Of a DNA stretch of 64,000 nt, positions 46,293 to 58,190 are shown in pieces. Made by a program: the position numbers and the translations under genes. Below the pieces are notes generated by a model. It worked only from the letters and a program-made list of their open reading frames with translations, did no database searches and was not told where the DNA came from. Positions within the stretch are counted from its first letter, which is position 1. Each line of letters starts with the position of its first letter. The stretch is taken from the NCBI RefSeq assembly GCF_026745355.1, contig NC_079209.1, positions 27,265,058 to 27,329,057 on the forward strand, read 5' to 3'. The DNA comes from Beta vulgaris subsp. vulgaris (taxonomy: Eukaryota > Streptophyta > Magnoliopsida > Caryophyllales > Amaranthaceae).

Positions 46293-48490
46293 TTAAGCTA
46301 TAATTTTTAAAAAAATTTGACTCTTGAATGATTTCTCTTTTCTCTCAATGATTTCTCTCAATGATTTAGTCAAAGGATCAGCGACATTCCTATCCGTATG
46401 AGCTTTGCTAACTATTACATCTTTTCTCTCAATGATTTCTCGAATAAGATGAAACTTTCTAAGTACGTGTTTACACCTTTGATGTGATCTTGGTTCCTTA
46501 GACTGAGCTATAGCACCATTGTTATCACAATGTAAAACAATACCATCTCCAACACTAAGCACTACTCCTAGCTTCAGAATGAACTTCTTCATCCAAACGG
46601 CTTCCTTTGATGCATCTGTCGCAGCAATGTACTCAGCTTCTGTTGTAGAATCAGCAACAGTGCTTTGCTTTGAACTTTTCCAGCTCACTGCCCCTCCATT
46701 TAGACAAAAGATGAAACCAAATTGGGATCATAAATCATCTTTGTTAGTTTGAAAGCTCGCATCTGTGTAACCTCAACAATTAACTTACTTTCACCTTCAT
46801 ACACTAAGAAATTATCCTTAGTCCTTCTTAAGTACTTTAGGATATTCTTAGCCGCACTCTAGTGTGCGTCACCTAGATTTGATTGGCATCTGCTACACAT
46901 GCTCAAGGCATATGAAACAACTGGGCGAGTACAAATCATGGAGTACATAATGGAACCTATAGCTGACGCATAAGGAACATTACTCATTCGCTTAATCTCA
47001 TCAGGTCCAGAAGGACATTGAGTCTTGCTAAGTGACACGCCATGTTGCATGGGTAGAAAACCTCTCTTAGGGTTTTCCATGTTGAACTTAGTGACGATCT
47101 TATTTATATAAGTTTGTTGGCTAAGTCTGATCATCCTCTTAGACCTATCCCTATAGATCTTGATCCCCAAAATGAACTCAGTGTTTCCAAGGTCTTTCAT
47201 AGGAAAATAACTTTTCAACCATTCCTTAACTGACTCAAGCAGGGGAATGTCATTTCCTATGAGAAGTATGTCATCTACATACAAGACCAAGAAGACTATG
47301 TTACTCCCACTTTCCTTCTTGTAAACACAAAACTCTTCTCCATTTTTTAGAAAACCAAACTGTTTGATTGTCTCATCAAAAGGAAGATTCCAACATTGGG
47401 ATGTTTGCTTAAATCCATAAATGGATTTTTGAAGCTTACATACCCTCTTAGGATATTCTGCATCCACAAAACCTTCCGATTGTGCCATATACACATCCTC
47501 TGTCAGAAACCCATTCAAGAAAGCGGTTTTGACATACATTTGTCAAATCTTGTAATCATAAAAGGTAGCGATTGCTAGGATTATCTGAACGGATTTAAGC
47601 ATGGCTACCGGCGAAAAGGTTTTGTCATAGTCTATACCATGAACTTGCTTGAACCCTTTCTCAACCAACCTTGCTTTGTAAACCTGAACATTATCATCCT
47701 TGTCTGTTTTCACTTTGAAAACCCATTTGCCACCAATTGGTGTAACCCCATGGGGCAAATCCACCAAGTCCCATACATGATTCTTAGACATGGATGCCGT
47801 TTTGGACCTCATTCTTTAAGCCATTTTTCGGAGTCTTCACTCATCAAAGCTTGCTTGTAAGTAGTAGGGTCCTCAAATTCTAAAATCATTATCTCAGAAC
47901 TTTCGGTTAACAAGAAATCAACAAACATCTTGGTTGGTATTCTTGTTCTACTAGACTTAAGAGGGGTTGCAACAGGAGAAATTTTCTTCTCAACAATTTG
48001 AGAATTTTCGCACGAATTAGATTCGAGTGGGACAGTAGGAGGTTCATGTACAGGATGCACGTCCTCAAACACTTGGTCAGTTATGGGAGAAGAATCCTCC
48101 AAAAGGGGAACTACTTCTAGCTCCACAACTGGCACTTGTGTTTCTGACTCTCACATAGGTTGAACTATGTCCATTTGTTGCTTTTCTCGAACTTCTTCGA
48201 GAAATACATTACTCCCATTTGCCTTTTTGGAAATAAAATCTTTTTCCAAAAAGACACCACGACGAGCAACAAACACTTTGCCTTCAGTTCGATTGTAGAA
48301 GTAAGAGCCCTTAGTTTCCTTGGGATAACCCACGAAGAAACACTTATCTGACTTAGGGGCGAGTTTGTCTGAAAGTAAACACTTTACATAAACCTCACAT
48401 CCCTAAATATGTAGATAAGACAAGCTTGGAACTTTTCCACTCCATATCTCATAGGGTGAGTGGCGAATCTTGACCAATTATGTTACATGG
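46293..48490 (-). pseudogene. Copia-1 integrase end, reverse transcriptase and RNase H
   Basis: This is the 3' half of a minus-strand Ty1/copia element. Reading starts LVKIRHSPYEIWSGKVPSLS and SDKCFFVGYPKETKGSYFY (integrase C-terminus). The acidic linker and RT follow: KNHVWDLVDLPHGVTPIGGK, YKARLVEKGFKQVHGIDYDK, VKTAFLNGFLTEDVYMAQ and LVLYVDDILLIGNDI, where YVDD is the catalytic box. RNase H has MSWKSSKQSTVADSTTEAEY, LHCDNNGAIAQSK and NVADPLTKSL. The frame breaks near 48145, 47812, 47540 and between RT and RNase H. The C-terminal tail (REIIERKEKS) repeats an internal segment (IREIIERKDV), a local duplication. The 5' half lies at 53627-55031, across copia-2. Confidence 0.88.
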
Positions 48491-48591
48491 GCCGAGTAGA
48501 AAAAATAAAAGTTTAAATTATAAAGATGAATAGAACACTAATAGAAGCACATCAAAGTTTAAATATACTACTATCAATGGCTATATAGAAG

Positions 48592-49146
48592 TGGTAATCG
48601 ATCTTGACCGGAACGCTCCCCAAGGTTAACACAGTAGCGTAGGCTGCCACCACTACCAGACTAAGCTTTGGAGAAAAGCACGAAACCCAGAAAAAGGAAC
48701 AAGAAGAAGAGAAGACAAGGAAGAGAGTGTTTGTTATTTGTGTGTCCTTAACAGATCAGAAGGCACTGATTTTATAGGAGAAAATCAGGCCAAAAACGGA
48801 CGGCAATAAATGGGCGGATCACAAGGGATAGCCATCAATCCTGTTACGGTCAATACATTATAGAATTTCAACGGTCACACACGCGCAGCTCCCGGGTCCA
48901 AAGCTTTAGTTAAGTTAAGTTTATTCCCCAAGGCCCATGTCCCGGTCCGGGCGGCACGCGCGCGCATGTGTGATAGCAAGCCCAAACCAACCATGACATC
49001 CAACCACAAAAGCATCTCAGGTACTAACTCAATAGTAGGAAGGAATTGAAGGAGGGAATATATAAACAAGGAGACATTCCCTCCGACAAGCAATGTAGGA
49101 CAAGCAACAAAAGAAGCCAAGGCTTTTCCAAGCCTTAACTCCAACA
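48592..49146 (-). repeat. Copia-2 3' LTR
   Basis: On the minus strand it opens TGTTGGAGTTAAGGC and closes CGATTACCA. The first 150 bp on the plus strand (TGGTAATCGATCTTGACC onward) align closely with 53366-53540. A CCTATAAAATCAG box near 48765 is the likely TATA element. The polypurine tract GTGGGGGGAT sits directly outside at 49147-49156. Confidence 0.85.
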
Positions 49147-49687
49147 ATCCCCCCACAAAGGCTCTGAAAAGCAAAAGAAATTCCTGGGTAAGGAAAGGAA
49201 TGTACTTATGCACCAATATCTTTCGATTTGAATTGTTGCATAGTGAAATGAGGCAACAACTTACTATCTAGTGAGTGAATTTCTCTTGAACTCACTAGCG
49301 TTCCGTTGAGACCCCCCACAACACATACCTACCTTAAGATCGTGCAATCTCCGCGATACATCACTAGCGCTTTATAGCCATGCGCATTTCTTAGGTCTAA
49401 TAAGTGCTCTAGAAAGACAGCCCAGTCTTTCATAGAAGGCGGCTTAACCTCTACACTTGTGTAGGTAGTCCATCAAGTGTTTCTCAATAACACCACCCCG
49501 GAGGGATATGAAACTATTAAGAGCAAGAGCTCAACCTCTCAATGTATATCCATCAAGTGCGTCCCAGTAGCACCACCAATAGGCTATGGATAAAAAGCAC
49601 TACCATGTGTCATAGGGATGAGAAATGTAGTGCAAGTTAAGATTTTATGGCTTCGTTTGACCTCAAACGGGTATCCACCTTAAAATC

Positions 49688-51236
49688 TCAACTAATGGGC
49701 TTTAACCCCATCCCCCTCGACGACTCTAGGACAACTCTCCTAGATAACCCCTTAGTAAAGGGGTCTGCAAGGTTTCTTTCGGACCTCACATAGTCCAAAG
49801 AAATTACCCCATTTTCCAGGAGTTGTTTGACGACTCCATGTTTGATCCGTATGTGTCTCTTCTTACCATTGTAGACACTGTTCTTAGCAACACAAATGGC
49901 TGCTTGGGAATCACAATGAAGAGAGACAAGTGCACCCTGTCCTCCCCATAAAGGAACATCAGACAACAAGTTTCTCAACCATTCAGCTTCTTGCCCTGCC
50001 AACTCGAGGGCAATGAACTCAGACTCCATGGTGGAACGTGCTATACAAGTCTGCTTCGAAGACTTCCACGATATAGCACCACCACCAAGGGTAAACACAT
50101 AACCACTAGTTGAACTGATCTCATCATTACCAGATACCCAATTTGCATCACAAAATCCTTCAAGAATAGCAGGAAATTTAGAGTAATGCAGAAAAAAAAA
50201 CCACCTTTAAATTGTTACCAAAAATCAGCATGTCATCCACATAAACATATATAATAACACAATCCGATCCTATCAATTTTGAATACACACATGAATCAGA
50301 GTTGTTTACAATGAAACCATTTGACACAACAGTACTATCAAATTTTTCATACTGTTGTTTTGGTGCTTGTTTGAGACCATATAGGGACTTCCTCAACTTG
50401 CACAATTTATCTTCTTGGCCTAGCACCACGAAACCCTCAGGTTGAGACATATAAAACTCCTCCTCTAAGTCACCATTTAGGAAAGCGGTCTTAACATCCA
50501 TCTGATTTATAAGTAAGTCATGAATAGCAGCAAGAGCTAGCAGGGTCCTAATGGTGGCTATCTTAGTCATAGGAGAATAAGTGTCAAAGTAATCTAGTCC
50601 TTTCCTCTAAGTGAAGCCCCTAATGACAAGCCTAGCTTTGAACCTCTCAATAGTCCCATCAGGTCTCAACTTCTTTTTAAAGATCCATTTACTATCTATG
50701 GTCTTTGATCCCTTATGTAAGTCAGTTAGCTCCCAAGTAGAGTTAGACACTATGGAATCTAACTCGCTCTTAATGGTCTCTTTCCAAAAACTAGCATCCA
50801 CAGATCTGATTGCCTCTTCAAAGGTCTTTGGGTCCTCTTCTATCAGGAAAGCATAAACTAGTTCATCACTCAACAAGTCAACACATGAACTTTCAGATAG
50901 AAAAGCAGTAACAAAGTCAGAACCAAAGTCTTTTGCTACTCTAGGTCTTTTACTTCTCCTAGGCTCATCTACAACAGATGAACTACTAGCATGCATGTCA
51001 ACTGAACTACTACTCAAGGTCAAATCAATAGGAGCATCACAAGTAGGTAGAATAACATCATGCGTAGAACAAGTAGATAAATCAACAGCAGGAGAAGAAC
51101 AAGACGGCACAGATGCAACATCACCTTTTTTCAAAGGAAAAACATGTTCAAAAAACTCAGCATCTTTGTACTCACAAATAGACCTATCACTCAAAGACAT
51201 GAATCTATAAGCAGCATGAGCATAACCAATAAACAC
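49688..51236 (-). pseudogene. Copia-2 reverse transcriptase and RNase H, internally deleted
   Basis: Reads FIGYAHAAYRFMSLSDRSIC (integrase end), a long polar linker, then RT: STWELTDLHKGSKTIDSKWI, FKARLVIRGF, MDVKTAFLNGDLEEEFYMSQ, and [20 protein letters not shown]. Immediately after the YVDD region the sequence jumps to [20 protein letters not shown] in RNase H, so roughly 150-170 residues of the RT thumb and connection are deleted. RNase H then continues [37 protein letters not shown] and [11 protein letters not shown] with its acidic residues present. A frameshift lies near 50600. Confidence 0.88.
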
Positions 51237-51279
51237 AGCATCAAAAGTCTTAGGTCCAATGTTTTACTTTTCATCGTCA

Positions 51280-52560
51280 GGTAGTCTAACTTTGGCTAGA
51301 CACCCCCACACTCTCAAGAAACTCAAGTTCGGAGGGTAACCTTTCCATAACTCATAAGGGGTCTTGTCTAACTTTTTGTGAGGTACTCTTTTAAGGACAT
51401 GACAAGCTGAAAGAACTGCTTCCCCCCACATTTCATCAGGCTACCCAGAAATTACAAGCATAGCATTCATCATATTTTTCAAAGACCTATTTTTCCTTTC
51501 AGCTATACCATTTTGTTGAGGTACATAGGGAGCACTAAGTTCATGAATAATACCCAATTTCTCACAATGGTCATTCAAAGAGAAGTTCTCATACTCTCTC
51601 CCCCTATCAGACCTAACCCTCTTGATTTTCCTATCAAGCTGGTTTTCTACCTCGGCCTTATACTTTATAAAAGCTTCCCCTGCCTCACTTTTGGCCTTAA
51701 GAAGGTATAACTTAGTGAACCTCGAGTAAGCATCAACAAAGGAAATGTACCAGAACTTTCCTCCTCTACTTCTAGTGTTCTGAAAGTCATCTAAGTCCGT
51801 ATGAACCAATTTTAGAAGTTGGGTAGTCCTTTGAGTCACGGTTTTGCAAGGTTTCTTAGTAAATTTTGCTTCAACACAAACAGGATACTTAGAAAACTCT
51901 ATTGAGGACAGATTAGGAATCAGGTCTAAGGTCCTTAGTCTCTTAATGGAAGCAACATTCACATGTCCTAATCTACCATGCCATAAATTTAAAGACTTAG
52001 CAATATAAGCAGAAACACAAAGAGTTTTATTAATAGCAGGAACAGAAGAAGCAACATTTAAAATAAACAAACCCCCACTTAAATACCCTTTCCCCACAAA
52101 TTCCCCACCACGAGTCATTACAACCTTGTCAGCCTCAAAAACAATTTTCAAACCAGCTTTGTTTAACAAGGACCAGACACTAGGTTACATAGTAGGAACA
52201 TACAAGACATTTGAAATGGAGAGGGTTTTTTCCAGATGTAAGTTTCAGAGTGACCTTTCCTTGTCCAAGCACTCCAGCAGTTGCTGCATTCCCCATGTAG
52301 ACGCACTCACCTTCTGTTGCATCCTGGAAATCATGGAGCAGCTCCTTGTTCGAATAGAAATGCCTTGAAGCCCCGGTGTTCCAGTCAGAACTGTTTTCGA
52401 CCAGGTTTTCTTCAACAACCAAAGCAGCAATAACGTCGTCAGCTACATCAAGGTTAGCATGAGGTGTTTCCTTTTGGACAGACCCTTGGCGTTGAGGACA
52501 CTGATAAGCCTTATGATCAGGCTTGTCGCATATATAGGGGCCTCTTCTGAATCTTACCAT
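51280..52560 (-). pseudogene. Copia-2 protease and integrase
   Basis: The protease region begins with the zinc knuckle CDKPDHKAYQCPQRQ at its 5' end. The expected aspartic protease motif appears as SSDWNTGASRHFYSN, in which the catalytic Asp of D-T/S-G is Asn and two residues before it seem missing. The pre-integrase domain has SLNLWHGRLGHVNVASIKRL. The integrase core keeps all three acidic residues: LVHTDLDDF, VRSDRGREYEN and QQNGIAERKNR. Readable integrase sequence continues to about 51280 (MWGEAVLSACHVLKRVPH-like in the plus-strand complement). A frameshift lies near 52175. Confidence 0.85.
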
Positions 52561-53238
52561 TTGGTTTCTTGAATTTCCCTTGCTTCTTTCCTTTATTAAT
52601 GACCTTCTTACCCTTACCCTTGAACTTATCAGAACCTAAAGCAGCAACAGATTCCACTAGATTAGATTTGGTAACATTGACAAGAACCGAGTCCTGATTA
52701 TCTTTGATCCGGTTTGCCTCTTCAATCCTCATATGACTGATTAGTTCCTGAAGAGACAGGAACTCTTTCCTATGCTTCAGATTGTTACGGAACTCCCTCC
52801 ATGAAGGAGGAAATTTTTCCAATCATCAACCATATGGAAAGCAAGCCATTTTCCGACAACATATTTCGGTTTCCCAGCATCATCAGCCCCATCTTTTTTC
52901 TCAAGGGCCTCCCAAATCAGTTTAGATGACTTATACACCTTGAATAAATCAAACAGATTATTAGTCATCAAATTAAGGAGATGGAAACGAATAGTTTTAT
53001 TATCTTTTTCATATTTAAAAATGGCATCCTCATTCTGCTTAATAACAGTAGCAGAAGGAGAAGAAGAAGAATCAATAGTAGGGGTAATAGCAGCAGGACA
53101 ATCATTGAAAAGAACGTAGTCAATGTCCAACTGTTCGAAAAACATAAGGAGTTTCTGAGCCCAGCGTTTATAGTTATTTCCATCAAGGGACTCGAGTTTG
53201 GACAGATGAGCCATGGATTCGGTTGAACTCTCAGCCAT
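52517..53238 (-). pseudogene. Copia-2 gag
   Basis: Starts MAESSTESMAHLSKLESLDG, followed by NNYKRWAQKLLMFFEQLDID, the conserved start of copia gag in plants. It continues through IRFHLLNLMTNNLFDLFKVY and then, after a frameshift near 52800, FPPSWREFRNNLKHRKEFLS and LQELISHMRIEEANRIKD. A lysine-rich tail (KFKGKGKKVINKGKKQGKF) leads into the zinc knuckle read in the next frame. Gag assembles the virus-like particle. The start is the first Met after the leader that follows the 5' LTR. Confidence 0.85.
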
Positions 53239-53365
53239 TGCGAATAATAGTAATTGCTTTCAAACTGTTAGAAAATGACAGTAAGCAAAGGCAGAAGAGA
53301 AATCTTTCAAAACTGTGTCGTGGTAGGAGACCACTGACTTGAAAGCAATGACGGCCCGACAACAG

Positions 53366-53620
53366 TGGTAATCGATCTTGACCGGAACGCTCCCAAAGGT
53401 TAACACAGTAGCGTAGGCTGCCACCACTAGCAGACTAAGCTTTAGAGAAAAGCACGAAACCCAGGGAAAGGAAGAAGAAGAAGAGAAGAGAAGGAAGAGA
53501 GTGTTTGTTATTTGTGTTAAGTTTATTCCCCAAAGCCCAAAGCCCAAAGCCCAAAGCCCAAAGCCCAAAGCCCAAAGCCCAAAGCCCAAGGCCCAATAGA
53601 TCAATAAAAGTACACACACA
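53366..53620 (-). repeat. Copia-2 5' LTR, truncated
   Basis: From 53366 the plus strand repeats the 3' LTR almost base for base to about 53515. It then skips about 160 bp and resumes at TTAAGTTTATTCCCCAA. Beyond that a 7-bp repeat has expanded and the rest, including the TGTTGG start and most of U3, is absent. Without U3 the LTR has no promoter, so the element cannot be transcribed from its own start. Confidence 0.75.
53530..53589. repeat. Heptamer (CAAAGCC)n expansion
   Basis: About eight near-perfect copies of CAAAGCC. The matching place in the other LTR (about 48925) has only one related unit, so the expansion is private to this LTR copy. The Gly-Leu-Trp-Ala repeat frames over it are artefacts. 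Confidence 0.95.
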
Positions 53621-53626
53621 TCAGTA

Positions 53627-55031
53627 TATATTAGGCCCAATAGTTCACTCGCCCTTTCACCCTTTCGAATAAAAGCTGACTTTGTCATTTTACCCATTAA
53701 ACACGATTCACATACATCAAATGGCTCAAAGTTCTGAATGTGTTTCATGTTTATATGTGCTAAACGACAATGCCATGAGTAAGTAGAATTAGTATTGTTT
53801 GATCTATGTTTTTTGTTGTCTATGTTAAGGACATCTTTGTCTAAGTCTAGGAAATATAGACCATTAGACCTTTTAGCATTGGCATAAAACATTGAATTCA
53901 AATAAACGGAGAAACAACCTTTCTCAATTGTAAATGAAAATCCTTCATTATCCAAAACAGGAATATAAATAATAGTTTTAGTAATAGCAGGAACATAATA
54001 ACAATTGTTAAGCTCTAATATTAATCCAAAAGGAAAAGGTAGACTATAAGTCCCAACTCAACTCTTGCACCATTTCCAACGCGTAGTTCTACCTCTCCTT
54101 TAGCTAAGGTTCTAGTCCTTCTTAGTCCCTGCACATTCTAAGTAATGTGAGAAACACAACTCGTATCTAATACCCAAGAAGTAGATGTTGCTAAATTAAT
54201 GGCAATGGCATAGATACCTGAAGAAGAAGCCCCATACTTCTTATCCTTCAGATATTTCGGACAGTTACGTTTTTAATGACCTATTTGATCACAATAGAAG
54301 CACTTGGCATTTGCAGCCACCATTGGCTTTGCCTTTGCCTATGGCTTATCAGCAGTCTTAGTGGTAATTTGCTTTCCCTTATCTATTTTTACTTGCCATC
54401 CCATTCCTTCTTAAAACCCTTTCCCTTTTGAACCATAAGAACTTCCTTCTTAGGTGCAATGGGGATGTTTTGCTCGACAGTCATGAGCATCCAATGTAAC
54501 TGAGCAAGGGTCTTTGTCACCCCATTTATATTAAAGTTCAACCGAACTGATTGAACCCATCATGAAGTGAGTGCATAATGATGTCAGTAGCTAACTCTTG
54601 GCTATAAGGAAAACCAAACCTCTCTATTGCCTCGAAATAACCGATCATTTCGATGACATGAGTGGCGATCAGCTTGCCTTCAACTAACGCACACTCAAGA
54701 ATAGCCTTGTGAGTCTCACACCTATCAATCCGAGCTTGTGGCTGAAACATGGTTTTCAACTGTCGGATAATGTTATAGGCATCCAAGCTTGCAAACCTCT
54801 TTTGAAAGCTTGGTTCCATAGCCGCGAGCATAAGACAAGTAACAATTACTGACCTTTCCGCAATGGCCTTATGGGCCTCTTTATCAGCATCAGTAGAACA
54901 TCCTCTCGACCTTCGGACCTAAGAACAATTCTTATATTCCTCTCGCAATCAAGGACGTTGTTCCCGTTCAACTTATCCTTCTCAAGGATTGAACGTAAGT
55001 TAAAAGGTGAATTATTGTTGTTACTAGACAT
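53627..55031 (-). pseudogene. Copia-1 gag, protease and pre-integrase
   Basis: Gag starts MSSNNNNSPFNLRSILEKDK at 55031, then shifts frame to MEPSFQKRFASLDAYNIIRQ and HSLHDGFNQFG. A zinc knuckle (CFYCDQIGH then CPKYLKDKK after a stop) lies near 54260-54310. The protease motif is SWVLDTSCVSHI, with the catalytic Asp present but Ser where Gly is usual. The pre-integrase zinc-binding part reads NSTYSWHCRLAHINMKHIQN and CESCLMGKMTKSAF, followed by LGLIYTDVC, where copia-2 interrupts. There are stops and frameshifts throughout. Confidence 0.85.
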
Positions 55032-56362
55032 GATATCTACATAGAAGATGCAAAACTAATAAGTGTGTTTATCATAATAACTTTTGACAAATTTTAAGCA
55101 TTTTAAAATAAAAGCTATGCACTTGATCAACTTCAAATTATCCCTTTTGAATCAAGTGATTCTAAGATCCTATCAAACATGATTTATAAGTGGACTTTGG
55201 CCTCAACTTAAAACCAAGTTTTAAAAGGTAAGTAAACTCTTTTACTAATTACAATAATTGTAACTCTTAGATAATGGGTGATTGCCAAGGTGATCGATTA
55301 TAGCTCCGAGGTAAGGAAGTTACCCACAAAGTTAGGGAGAGCCTTCCTAATCCTAGACAGAGCTTGTCACCCCAACACAATACCCATAAACTATGCTACA
55401 AAATCCAAAATCTATCGTTTTGATGATTTTGTTGGGCCAAACCAAATTAAACTTCCAAATTTCGGAAATTTACTCTACTTAGCCCAAGATTGAAAGTAAC
55501 ACTCTGCTTTGGAAGAACCTATTACTAATGATCAAGTTTTAGTTGGTGTTTATTTGGAATTGTAGAAATCCAATATTTTATCTAAGGGTCCTAAGTAAAT
55601 TATTATGTTGATTTAATTACTAATGAACATTTAAATAATTAAATCACAAGAATTATAAACTTAGAAAGCATTTAAACGCAATTTTAAATGCATAAAGTAA
55701 AATATGATCCTAGTATGGCCCTTAAACCTAAAGACTACTCTTTAAGGCCTCCCTTGTTAAATCACCATGGATATCCATCCTTGTGCTTCATATGATAAGA
55801 TTGAATCACCATTCTTCTTATTACTACTTGAATAAATATTACAAACAAACCGACAACGCGTAGATTGTATTTAGATTACAAAAATACATTAATGATATGC
55901 AGATCGTATTTTCTATCCAAGTTTGGCCCATACTAGTCACTGCACGCATCCATGATATCAAATATATACATAAACATGCATTTTAATCAATTATTTTAAT
56001 TCATTTAAGTAATAGCATAGTATACCAAGCTTAATAGCTACTTAATATGCATTAAGGGATAAACAGTTTAAACGTTTTAATCCGTAGAAAAGAAAAAACA
56101 AATCTTTGAAGCCAAGCCATTTCTTTCTTTTTTCGATATCAATTCAAGTAATTTTAATCTACAATCGTATGATTTTCTTTATACATTAAAACATTTTTCT
56201 GCATAAATAAATCATACTTGGCCTCATATTCAAGAATTCATGCCACGAAATTATACATAATCATATTAAGCATAAAGATTCAAAGCATGCAATTCATAAA
56301 TCATACATATATATATCATATTCTAATCAACAACTTAGTTAAAATATGAAACAATATAACAG
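55032..56362. other. No recognised gene; expected site of copia-1 leader and 5' LTR
   Basis: By position this should hold the copia-1 leader, primer-binding site and 5' LTR on the minus strand. I could not find a tRNA-Met binding site or a matching LTR, so it may have been lost. Confidence 0.35.

Positions 56363-56404
<42 letters not shown>
56363..56404. repeat. (TA)n microsatellite
   Basis: About 20 TA units directly abutting the first LTR-derived block X at 56405. Confidence 0.97.
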
Positions 56405-56408
<4 letters not shown>

Positions 56409-57043
56409 TATGCTAAAATTTATCACTTACAACGAAATTAAAGTTTGGGACTATTTAACCAGATTATGTTAAAGACAACGCGACAAAAGAATGCAAAGGG
56501 GATCAAAGGGGAGGAATACACAAAAATGGTGACGCGGAAAACCCCAATGAAGGTGGGTAAAAACCGCGGGTAGTTGGAGATCCACCAAACTAATATGGTT
56601 CACTATCTTTCTTCGTGACTGACTGTCGTTACAAGTGTTATGGCTGAATTTTTTGACAGGATGACATTGACGCGACGACACGATGATTCGATGACGTAGT
56701 ACCACTTGACGTAAAGACACAGAAGATGCAGACCGAAGACACAGCGGAGGATGCAAGATCAAGAGCAGTGCATTAAATGAGTAACGGTCCGGCTAAATAA
56801 GGAAGGAGTTTAACAAGCCATAAATTCAGTCGTTGAGGAGCGTGAGTCAAGACGTTGGAGCATAAGTGAAGGAGATCACCGTGATTTAAGCACAAAAATA
56901 AATGTAATAATGAGTAGATTTATTTTTGTATTCGTTGGGGAAAAGCCAAAGAAAAGAGAAGGCATATAAAAAAGAGAGAGAGGTCATTGTCATGTTTTTT
57001 ACACAACATTGTGAGAAAGACATTAGAGTGAACTAAGCATTCT
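56405..57043 (+). repeat. Inverted, permuted copy of the Tat LTR
   Basis: Block X (56405-56634) is the reverse complement of 57044-57283. Block U (56635-57043) is the reverse complement of 57284-57687. The whole is thus X-U-X'-U'. The X/U join reads GTTACA-AG-TGTTATGGC, an LTR end meeting an LTR start. Divergence between arms is roughly one base in ten by eye. U carries its own ATATAAAAAAG box at 56964. Confidence 0.7.
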
Positions 57044-57687
57044 TGTAAACGACGATCAGTCACGAAGAAAGATAGTGAACTATATCAGTTTTGTGGATCT
57101 CCAACCACCCGCGGTTTTTTACCCATCTTCATTGGGGTTTTTCGCGTCACTACTTTTGTGTGTTCATCCCCTTTGACTCCCCTTTGCATTCTTTTGTCGC
57201 ATCGACTTTAACATCATCTGGTTAAAACGTCCCACAAACTTCAATTTCATCCTAAGTGATAAATTTTAGCATAAACAACAAGAATGTTAAGTTCTCTCTA
57301 GTGTTCTTCCAACTATGTTGCGTAAAAAACTTGTCAATGACCTCTCTCTCCCTTTTATATGCCTTCTTTTTTCTCTTGGCTTTTTCTCAACGAATACAAA
57401 AATGAATTCACTAATTATTACATTAACTTTGGTGCTTCAATCATGGGAGATCTTCTCCGCTTACGCTCCAACGTCTTGATTCATGCTCTTCAACGGCTGA
57501 ATTTATGGCTCATTACGCTCCTTCCTTATTTAGCTGGACCGTTACCATAAATGCTCTGCTCCAATCTCGCGTCCTTCGCTGCGTCTTCAGGTCACAATTA
57601 CTTCGTCATCATGTCAGATGGCATCATGTCATCAAGTCATCACGTCGTTGCGTTAATGTCATCCTGTCAAAAAATTCAGCCGTATCA
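57044..57687 (-). repeat. 3' LTR of the Tat gypsy element
   Basis: On the minus strand it begins TGATACGGCTGAATTTTTTG and ends CGTCGTTTACA, giving TG...CA ends over 644 bp. GGGGGCAAAC directly outside (57688 onward) is the polypurine tract. The TATA box is at 57351. Its left end touches the inverted copy at 56405-57043. Confidence 0.65.
57351..57359 (-). promoter_or_regulatory. TATA box of the Tat LTR
   Basis: On the minus strand ATATAAAAGG followed by GAGAGAGAGG; its position in the LTR fits the U3/R border. Confidence 0.55.
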
Positions 57688-57703
57688 GTTTGCCCCCAAT
57701 TGT

Positions 57704-58190
57704 TGAATCGGGGTGACACAAAACCCATGAGACAATTGTTAAGAAAAATCAATAAATCAAATGAAATTCTGTCTGAGTCATTAAGATATCAAAAATCACA
57801 AGAAAAATCTCACTTTTGTCAATTATAGAAAAAATAAATCCCCAAGGAGACACAAGGAAGGAAAGGGGATCCGTTTAAGCGGTTATTTTTGGTAGCTCAA
57901 GGGTCTCAAAATACAAAAGGTAGTTTTCTTTTTAAATAGCTGTTTTTAATTATAATCGTTGGCACGATTGTCATGATTACTCTTTGTTGGCATAAATAAC
58001 TTGGGCGGTTTAAAGATCCCAACTCTTACTCTAACTTCATCAAATCTTTCTCTCTCTTCAAGTAAGGCAATTCCCTTAACTTCCATTATTCTCTCGGCCG
58101 GAAAATCGACCGCTGACACCAGGTAATTTCGTACTTTTCGCTCGTTATTTTCCTTTGATTCGTTCTACTTTCTCTTCCTCTACTGTTCTC
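57704..58190 (+). other. Leader region of the antisense ORF
   Basis: Contains CT-rich sequence (CTTTCTCTCTCTTCAAG near 58047) before the start codon at 58191, consistent with a plant 5' leader. Any promoter for the antisense ORF would lie here or in the LTR. There is no clear TATA box. Confidence 0.35.

Larger units (their letters stand above)
48592..53620 (-). mobile_element. Copia-2, Ty1/copia element nested in copia-1 integrase
   Basis: A minus-strand element with its 3' LTR at 48592-49146, a polypurine tract, pol and gag reading right to left, and a shortened 5' LTR at 53366-53620. Both sides are copia-1 integrase: TYSWHCRLAHINMKHI to LGLIYTDVC on the right, LVKIRHSPYEIW on the left. About 150 residues of copia-1 core are missing between them, so insertion was accompanied or followed by deletion, and no target duplication can be assigned. 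About 100 bp of unassigned AT-rich DNA lies between copia-1 and the 3' LTR (48491-48591). Confidence 0.85.

Noticed and set aside
48875..49216. 113-codon minus-strand frame over the copia-2 LTR
   Set aside because: It covers the LTR U3 and polypurine tract, which do not code for protein.
55278..55493. 71-codon plus-strand frame near the copia-1 leader
   Set aside because: No recognised family; lies where the copia-1 leader or LTR should be.
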